This document shows, one piece after another, positions 18,101 through 22,959 of a DNA stretch of 22,959 nt. A model generated the notes under the pieces. It had not been told where the DNA came from. It made no database searches and saw only the letters and a program-made list of their open reading frames with translations. The first letter of the stretch is position 1; each line of letters starts with the position of its first letter. The stretch is from Isotricha intestinalis. Lineage: Eukaryota > Ciliophora > Litostomatea > Vestibuliferida > Isotrichidae. The position numbers were made by a program, and so were the translations under genes. The DNA lies in assembly GCA_023807065.1 (NCBI GenBank), contig JAJJLU010003951.1, positions 1 through 22,959 of the forward strand, in the 5' to 3' direction.

Positions 18101-19908
18101 ACAGAAGTTTTCATTTCTTTATCTAAAATCCTTACTACACAATATGGATCACTCATTCCATTAGAATCACCACCTACTAAATATCTTGACATAAATACAT
18201 TAGCAACAATAGTATAAAATTTATATGTGGAAGGTATTTTTAATTTACCTATTCCTAAGTAATCATCACTATCTTTTTTATTTAAAATATTCTCTAAATC
18301 ATCAGGGTCGTAGTCTTCATTCTCATTAGAAGTACCCCCTTGAACATCATCCTCATCTCCATCACGGAATAGGTCCGTGTTACAATCATTTGGAGAATCA
18401 TAATCACGGTTAAATATTTTAATTCTAGCTTTTATTATTCCTGAAAAATATATTTGTTCACATAATTTATTTATTGGTTCTGGGTATAATTTTATCATTA
18501 CTATATCATCTTTCAAATAAAAATTCTTTGCTTCTATTCTTTGAAATGATATTACAGTCCCTTTTTTATTTAATAAATAGATAAATAAATCTGGTAAATG
18601 TTCAATATGATTTGATAGACTTTGATATTGAATACTATTTGTAAGAAACCAATTAATATTTCTATTAATTGCTTTTTGACTTTTGAAATTAGTATTCATA
18701 TCAGCAATGGAAAAACCAATACTATATTCACTGCTTTTTTCAGGTAAATAATAAGCAGAAAATAATTTAATATATATACTCCATAAAAATTTCCTACTTG
18801 TATTATTAACTTTATTAATTAAATCATTATCTTCAATTGGTTTTGTTCCAGATAAAGGAGTATCAATATCAATATAATTAATTTTTAAAAAAACTCTTCC
18901 TTTCCATCTAGAACCAATTTCAGCATTAGTATTCATTAAATCTGCCATTTTTGAATCAGATTTAACATCATAAGCACCATATAAATCAACAATTGAAATA
19001 TCATTATAGAAATTATTTAAAACATCATTAACAGAAATTTCAAAAGAGCCAATTAATTTATCAGAAGAAATATTATTTTTATCTTTAACATAAAAAACAA
19101 TTCTTTGACTAATAGCAGGTTGAGAAACAGGAATTTCTATAATTTCATTCCAAATGACTTTATCATTTTTACTATCTGAAACTTTAGTTTTTTTAACAAT
19201 TCCCATATAATGACATTCAACATAACCATTACATTCTTTATTAACTTTTTTTTCTTTACTAAAATAATCCATATCAGGTAATTGTTCGGCTTTAAAAATA
19301 TATATAATTAATTGTTTATATACAGTTTTAATTTGAGGAGGAATCATACAGTCAGAATCATTATTTAAATTTGGATTTAATTCAACTCTTTCATCATTTG
19401 AATTTAAAACACTTAAACTTAATTTTAAATATCCATTAACTTTTGTTATATCTTCTGATTCTGGATTTGCTAAAGCAATCCATAAATTTTTCATTGAATG
19501 ATTTTCTGCACTGTAAATATATTCTAAGTCAAATTCATATATTCCAAAATAATTTTTTCTCTTTTTATTATTTGAATCATATACTTCAATTATTATTTTT
19601 GAAGAATCTAAAATTTCAACTGTTAAATCATTTTTTTCAAAATATATATGTTCGTTGTAAACATGATCTGAACATTCAATATCTAATTTAGAAGTTCTTT
19701 TTGTTTCATTAAAACATATTAATTTTATTATTGGAGATGGTAAGTGATTTTCTTCTATACTTATTAAATTTTTTAATTCTTCTATTAAAATATGTACTGT
19801 GTAATCACCCTTTTTCATTAAGATTGGCTGTTTTTCTGGAATGACTGATGATGGATTTGATGATGATTCTTTTCCCTTTTCTTCTTGTTTTTCATCTTTT
19901 GATGACAT
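15187..19908 (-). CDS. Ferlin: multi-C2-domain, tail-anchored calcium-dependent membrane protein
   Basis: The 1573-residue protein has serial C2 domains and a C-terminal membrane anchor, the ferlin plan. C2-like regions are seen at about 35-168, 197-345, 375-500, 562-695, 712-820, 1168-1305 and 1320-1425. Calcium ligands look intact in the fourth (MSDPYC, IMDED: Asp587, Asp640, Asp642), sixth (LSDPY, QVYDYN) and seventh (IEDTSD, QVYDND), and absent from the first two and fifth. Ferlin-specific ends are present: PWNIQPEPESLLECRFIVYE before the last C2, and FGRLTFTLNPFKMF before a Cys-rich helix at 1534-1560. A linker of about 350 residues (820-1168) separates the C2 groups; I do not see a DysF domain. 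Ferlins promote membrane fusion, repair and secretory-organelle exocytosis. It is read in tandem downstream of the Vta1 gene. Confidence 0.93.
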   Translation of the reverse strand: MSSKDEKQEEKGKESSSNPSSVIPEKQPILMKKGDYTVHILIEELKNLISIEENHLPSPIIKLICFNETKRTSKLDIECSDHVYNEHIYFEKNDLTVEILDSSKIIIEVYDSNNKKRKNYFGIYEFDLEYIYSAENHSMKNLWIALANPESEDITKVNGYLKLSLSVLNSNDERVELNPNLNNDSDCMIPPQIKTVYKQLIIYIFKAEQLPDMDYFSKEKKVNKECNGYVECHYMGIVKKTKVSDSKNDKVIWNEIIEIPVSQPAISQRIVFYVKDKNNISSDKLIGSFEISVNDVLNNFYNDISIVDLYGAYDVKSDSKMADLMNTNAEIGSRWKGRVFLKINYIDIDTPLSGTKPIEDNDLINKVNNTSRKFLWSIYIKLFSAYYLPEKSSEYSIGFSIADMNTNFKSQKAINRNINWFLTNSIQYQSLSNHIEHLPDLFIYLLNKKGTVISFQRIEAKNFYLKDDIVMIKLYPEPINKLCEQIYFSGIIKARIKIFNRDYDSPNDCNTDLFRDGDEDDVQGGTSNENEDYDPDDLENILNKKDSDDYLGIGKLKIPSTYKFYTIVANVFMSRYLVGGDSNGMSDPYCVVRILDKEMKTSVKSNCSNGIWNQSLIFSEISFDINNQSSWPVMLVTIMDEDISNDELLGYTYVWLSDSAYLINDTENLRPKWHQLYLEKSNKAQGQILLSFYIFDEEHKKDAYSLDIIPETIPYTVEINALGLRDLKPLSFLPVKKAFISFDLNSINVSGKKEDNFEPIKTQPNEAGSDPNINSVIKFNVKLPKDEIFIPELQCNVFDHVLGGMINQLLGIFLVNIKSVIKGTHDMFEEEYKMTEKIEKEIKDKYNNINGKNNNDNLIESDIVVNVKENEEIDTSRKNKNGEKDNLKNNNNKENNDIIIGNEKNIEFSDNFLCFSPNDLNKIYQGKIDQNLLNKNKFKEDYFVLKPSFKNYSIPGASKKEKEENEKSDFLIEDISQTPDSNLYMEIGFNKNDNPLKFKKENSLEYQILSQSSDEYSTNGKHYRRYFGKELEKVKELNLISPFIKCQLVRGKYEDKKNQNDIFEALGDINNKIVKRYSQKKEKGKLRAAPIRKLYENYDEKDALNSIKYSFDTRPFGHFKGLIRISENEKLKEHDEFINNIKNKYNGEIPKELNFLNEFDIISKKILVKRSVIIRIYILTLNNLAKKDTLSLSDPYIKIILGSQEKINEKKNYKENKRDCNWFKYYDILSELPGNGTLTIQVYDYNPIFKDELIGETKIDIEDRFFDCEWQNIKNKPIETRQLYNIDDEGSQGEIKLWLEIFDKDQRNNMIPWNIQPEPESLLECRFIVYETEEMENLDIEDTSDIYILSYIDMKDQHSTDIHYRCQTGRASFNWRNKIPIQLPRNKFDLTIQVYDNDILARDDYICGSRMNLKYLINYANILDSPIILSRDYYMKLPENEKIFSNIEFLPKSEDEDGTKFWIEMEKNGKKGGRVLCSLEILPYWYAEMNPVGKGREEPNVNPYLPQPFGRLTFTLNPFKMFNQLVGPKFRKKCCCVLCVICCIAYLIIIIPYAIWFISGEIINPFNYKKKNK
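18295..18420. other. GC-richer island with atypical codons inside the ferlin gene
   Basis: Within the ferlin frame this stretch encodes the acidic loop near residues 497-538 (contains FRDGDEDDVQGG and EDYDPDD). It uses codons rare elsewhere in the gene, such as CGT, ACG, GAC, CTA, TTC, GGG and TAC. It also contains a perfect 6-base inverted repeat, CACGGA (18363-18368) and TCCGTG (18374-18379), around a 5-base loop. The frame is uninterrupted, so it is translated. Confidence 0.6.
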
Positions 19909-20033
19909 TTTTTTTTTAAAATTTTTTTTATTTAATGATTTAATAATATATTATTTAAAGTTTTAATAAAATTAAAATAAAGGAATTAATTCATTAAAAC
20001 ATTCTTTTACATTCTCAAAATATAAACTTTTTT

Positions 20034-21113
20034 TTATAAAAAATCTGATTTGTTATCTTTTGGAAAACTTTTTAAAATTCCAATTGAATTTGAAATAAGT
20101 TGTAAAGCTATTGAAATATTATTTTTTTTTAATTCTGATATAACTTCTTTATTCTTAGATAATAAAATATTTTTTTTTTCTTCTATCAAAGAATCACTCA
20201 TTTCTATTAATTCATCTTTTAAATCATTTGGAGTTTCTGTATTTACATATACTCTACTTGATTGAGGAAATGGATTATTAAATAATGGATTTGAATCTAT
20301 TTCAGTTTTTAAATCATTTAAATTTGGATAATTACCAATTGATTCAATATCAGGATAATCATTTTGATGCTGATTATTCATATTGTATTGTTGATTATAA
20401 TTCATATTCATATTATTATTTATATTATAATTCATATTATTATTTACACTGTAATTCATATTATTATTCATATTATTATTCATATTGTAACACACATTAT
20501 TATTCATATTATCATTCATATTCATATTATTCATCATTTGATTTTGAGGTAAATTTCCAATTTCCATTAACTCAGGTTTAAATACTGCAAAATATTTAAT
20601 ATCATCTAAAGGAGTATATTGAAATTTGGTTAAAGGTTGAATAATAGGTGGAGTTCTATTTTTTAATCCTTCTTCAATTTTTTTAGCTTTATATCTTTCA
20701 TATTGTTGTAATTTAATAAAAGAACCATTTAATGCATTAAATTTACTTAATGGTTCACATAAATCTGCAATTAATCTTAATTTATTTGGAGTTGATAAAT
20801 TTATTATTCCATTTTTTTCTTCTTCATCAAAAGTTTTATAAACAGAAGAAAGATATGATTTATATTCTTCAAAAGAAGGTTCTTCCATATCACTTAAAAT
20901 TAAAGTTTTTTTAATTTCTTTTATTTTTAATATTAATTCCATTAATTTATCCTTTTCTTCTTTTTTCAAAACATTAGCTTTTTTATGTAATTCAGTACAA
21001 ACAAACATTTTAATAAATAAACCAATTTTTTTATTTACTTGAAGAACATAACTTCCCGAATTCCAAATTGAAGAATAATAATACATAATTCCAATTCCAT
21101 TTCTAGTAGACAT
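20034..21113 (-). CDS. VTA1: Vta1/LIP5 homologue, Vps4 activator of the ESCRT-III pathway
   Basis: The 359-residue protein matches the Vta1/LIP5 plan. The N-terminal tandem-MIT-like region (about 15-165) includes IGLFIKMFVCTELHKKANVL, a helix EEKDKLMELILKIKEIKKTL, and the diagnostic later block LRLIADLCEPLSKF followed by QQYERYKAKKIEEGLKNRTP, which parallels the KYARWKA...CLKNGETP block of animal LIP5. A central Met/Asn/Tyr-rich linker (about 190-250) is disordered. The C-terminal helices (SKNKEVISELKKNN and ALQLISNSIGIL) correspond to the Vta1 C-terminal dimer domain that binds and stimulates the AAA ATPase Vps4. It should act at endosomes and other sites of ESCRT-III disassembly. The start ATG lies 86 bases from the divergent start of the next gene. 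I rely on motif spacing recalled from the family, so confidence is good but not complete. Confidence 0.78.
   Translation of the reverse strand: MSTRNGIGIMYYYSSIWNSGSYVLQVNKKIGLFIKMFVCTELHKKANVLKKEEKDKLMELILKIKEIKKTLILSDMEEPSFEEYKSYLSSVYKTFDEEEKNGIINLSTPNKLRLIADLCEPLSKFNALNGSFIKLQQYERYKAKKIEEGLKNRTPPIIQPLTKFQYTPLDDIKYFAVFKPELMEIGNLPQNQMMNNMNMNDNMNNNVCYNMNNNMNNNMNYSVNNNMNYNINNNMNMNYNQQYNMNNQHQNDYPDIESIGNYPNLNDLKTEIDSNPLFNNPFPQSSRVYVNTETPNDLKDELIEMSDSLIEEKKNILLSKNKEVISELKKNNISIALQLISNSIGILKSFPKDNKSDFL
20376..20540. repeat. Imperfect tandem repeat encoding Met-Asn-Asn units
   Basis: Degenerate units of ATTATTCAT(ATT) on the + strand, 9 to 15 bases long, encode NMNNN/NMNYN repeats in the Vta1 linker. 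The units keep frame and are interrupted by Tyr, Val and Cys codons, as expected of an expanded linker under weak selection. Confidence 0.8.
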
Positions 21114-21199
21114 AATATATTTATTATTAATTTTATGTAATTATTATTATTATAATAAAAAAATAAAAATTTTTTTTTCTTTTATTTTTAATTTAAATT
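21114..21199. promoter_or_regulatory. Very short divergent intergenic region between Vta1 and the last gene
   Basis: Only 86 bases separate two start codons pointing away from each other, so both promoters and leaders must be packed here or overlap. The content is TTATTATTATTATAA-type sequence next to the Vta1 start and T runs before the other ATG. No specific element can be identified. Confidence 0.45.
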
Positions 21200-22375
21200 A
21201 TGTTTAAACACTCTCAAATTAATCCTAAACAAGAAGTAACTTCATTATTTCATGTTAATGATAAATTAAAAGATTTTTATGAAGTTAAAATAACAAGTCC
21301 AAATAATAGAAAAGAACAAGAACAATTAAATAAAAATAATCAACTTGATAATTTAGATAATAATAATATTGCAAATGATGAAATAATAAATTCACTAAGA
21401 AATAAAGAAAAACCAGATTCAACATATAATTTCAAAAAAGATTTTTTAGTTCTTTCCTTTGATCAAACAGAAGATCAAAATAGTTTAAATTATAAAAGAA
21501 AAGTTTTATCAAAAAAATTAATGACAGATATAACTTTTAGTTTAAATAAAGCTTTTGAATTTTCATTTCAAGATAAAATAAAAAATAATATTATATTAAC
21601 TTTATCAAATAATAAAAAAGATTTTTATTCAATAGATGATTGTGGAAAAAAAGAATTAGAAGATTTATCAAATATAGATAATAATTTTATATTAAATTTA
21701 TGTTCAAACAATATAAAAAATATTTTAGGAGAACCACAAAATGTTTCAATAAGAAAAGAAAGAAGAAAGACATTTTTAGGATTACAAAAATTAAATGAAG
21801 AAAATAATAATATATTATTAGAAGATGAAGTATCAAAAGCAAAAAAAGATTATAGTCCAGAACATACAGTTCATTTATTTTATAATTATGAAGAAGATGA
21901 AGAATTTGATAATGAATGTTATCAATTTTTTTTAAATTTTATTCAAAAATATGAAAATAAACCTTTAGCTTCTAAAGTTAAATTAGTTTTATCATATATT
22001 CAAGAAAAAAATCCAGAAACTGGAAAAGACATATATAGTAATAAAGCAAAAAATGAAATTTTACATTATTGGAAAAATAAATATGAAAAAGCTACTCTAA
22101 TGTATCAAGAACAAATTCAAGAAGAATTAAATAAAAAAAAAAGAAATGAATTAATTAATAGGAGTAAAGGAAAAAAACAAAAAAATCCTTTTAAAAAAAG
22201 TAATAATAAAATTAGTGGTTTAGATTCAAGGAAAAATAATGATTTAAATTCAATAAATAATAATAATCTTATTGGGAATTCTATTAATAATAATAATGAT
22301 ATAAATGGATCTTATAATACTTCTTTTAAGAGAAATTCAGATAAAAAAAATACTAAAAAAAAAATAAAAAATTAA
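21200..22375 (+). CDS. Uncharacterised protein with acidic/helical central region and basic tail
   Basis: I do not recognise this 391-residue protein. Residues 60-150 mix strands and helices (TYNFKKDFLVLSFDQ, LMTDITFSLNKAFEFSFQDK). Residues about 222-318 look like the best ordered part: HTVHLFYNYEEDEEFDNECY, then QFFLNFIQKYE and a long charged helix (NEILHYWKNKYEKATLMYQE). An arginine-rich stretch RKERRKTF lies near 185-192. From about 320 on it is Lys/Asn-rich, disordered and strongly basic, as in a nuclear or cytoskeletal protein. There is no signal peptide or membrane helix. The start is the first ATG, 86 bases from the divergent Vta1 start; the stop is TAA. The coding call rests on the long frame and the uneven hydrophobic pattern. 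Confidence 0.75.
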   Translation: MFKHSQINPKQEVTSLFHVNDKLKDFYEVKITSPNNRKEQEQLNKNNQLDNLDNNNIANDEIINSLRNKEKPDSTYNFKKDFLVLSFDQTEDQNSLNYKRKVLSKKLMTDITFSLNKAFEFSFQDKIKNNIILTLSNNKKDFYSIDDCGKKELEDLSNIDNNFILNLCSNNIKNILGEPQNVSIRKERRKTFLGLQKLNEENNNILLEDEVSKAKKDYSPEHTVHLFYNYEEDEEFDNECYQFFLNFIQKYENKPLASKVKLVLSYIQEKNPETGKDIYSNKAKNEILHYWKNKYEKATLMYQEQIQEELNKKKRNELINRSKGKKQKNPFKKSNNKISGLDSRKNNDLNSINNNNLIGNSINNNNDINGSYNTSFKRNSDKKNTKKKIKN

Positions 22376-22959
22376 TTTTGATATATATTTTATAAATATA
22401 ATGATTCAAACATTGAAAAAGAAAATAAAAAAAATATTTAATTAATTTATTTTAAATATTTTTAAACAATAGTATTTGAAATTTAAAAGACAATAAAAAA
22501 TCAATCAAAAATAAAAGATAAAGAGATAAAATCTACATATAAATAATAGATAAAGGATATATAAATATTAATTTTACAGCTAAACAATTTGAAATATAAA
22601 GGATTTCTTTAAATTTCAATTATTTTGATGATTCTTCACAAAATATTAATTGACAATAAATAATAAATGATTAGAAAATTTAAAAAGAGATTTTTAACAA
22701 TTTATAAAAATCTTTGAATAAAAAAATAAAATAATTTTGTACAGAAACTTTAAGAAAAAATCAAAAGAAGGTTTATCAAACAAAAATATAATATTTAATT
22801 TTCATCAAAAAAATATTTTATTACCTTTTGATTTAATAGAATGTTAAATTTAATATTATAAAGTTTATAACACAGATATGCGGTCAAAAAATAATTTTAT
22901 TCTTATTATATTTTTTTTTCAAATTAACATTTTTCAAAACAAAACAATTTTTTCAAAAT
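22376..22959. other. AT-rich region without recognisable gene
   Basis: These 584 bases form the longest stretch without a gene. All frames carry frequent stops, and I see no tRNA, snRNA, telomeric repeat or transposon remnant. A 12-base inverted repeat (22476-22487 and 22608-22619) is low complexity and may be chance. It may hold the 3' end of the last gene and the start of a spacer or promoter beyond the window. Confidence 0.55.

Noticed and set aside
20285..20581. Plus-strand His/Tyr/Ile-repeat frames opposite the Vta1 linker
   Set aside because: They arise from the ATTATTCAT repeat read on the wrong strand; the minus strand carries the Vta1 protein.
22476..22619. Inverted repeat TTGAAATTTAAA / TTTAAATTTCAA as a transposon or terminator end
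   Set aside because: Low complexity, 120 bases apart, without target duplication or coding content; chance matches of this kind are expected at this AT content.
1..22959. CRISPR arrays, tRNA/rRNA genes, bacterial operons, phage or giant-virus origin
   Set aside because: No regularly spaced repeats, no tRNA boxes or rRNA-like stretches seen, and the spliced gene, kinesin, ferlin, SWEET and Vta1 set with strand alternation fits a nuclear eukaryotic genome.

Overview
This is nuclear DNA of a very AT-rich, gene-dense eukaryote. Thirteen protein genes fit into about 23 kb, with intergenic gaps of roughly 80 to 310 bases. The only intron I can support is 30 bases long. Kinesin, a ferlin, a Vta1/LIP5-type ESCRT cofactor, a SWEET transporter and a NEDD8/ubiquitin-like protein rule out a prokaryote or phage. 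Compact genes, a tiny intron and Asn/Lys-rich low-complexity inserts suggest a ciliate macronuclear genome. The conserved domains read with no internal TAA, TAG or TGA, so the standard code is in use. Among ciliates that fits litostomes (for example rumen ciliates) or heterotrichs better than Tetrahymena or Paramecium relatives. This placement is inference; other AT-rich protists are possible. I see no telomeric repeat at either end.

Layout. Positions 280-1735 carry a head-to-tail pair: an RWD/UBC-like protein with a PH-like middle (split by the intron) and a 77-residue NEDD8/ubiquitin-like protein. At 2030-3616 is an uncharacterised Asn/Lys-rich protein. On the minus strand, 3747-5441 encodes an NBR1-like protein (PB1-like, coiled coil, Ig-like, UBA/CUE) and 5701-6495 a SWEET sugar transporter. 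At 6807-10139 is a conventional-type kinesin. On the minus strand follow a protein with a compact Tyr/Phe-rich core (10289-11977) and a dual-specificity phosphatase (12222-12827). The phosphatase is divergent from a membrane-anchored DHH/DHHA2 (Prune/PPX-like) phosphoesterase at 12936-14201. At 14315-15007 is an AT-hook protein. A 1573-residue ferlin (15187-19908, minus) and a Vta1/LIP5 homologue (20034-21113, minus) come next, and an uncharacterised protein (21200-22375) closes the window. The last 584 bases hold no gene I can support.

How the genes relate. Several deal with ubiquitin-like signalling and membrane traffic: the RWD protein, the ubiquitin-like modifier, the NBR1-like receptor candidate, Vta1 (Vps4/ESCRT-III) and the ferlin (calcium-dependent fusion or repair). 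Genes lie on both strands, several pairs are divergent or convergent, and there is no sign of operons, so the grouping may be coincidence.
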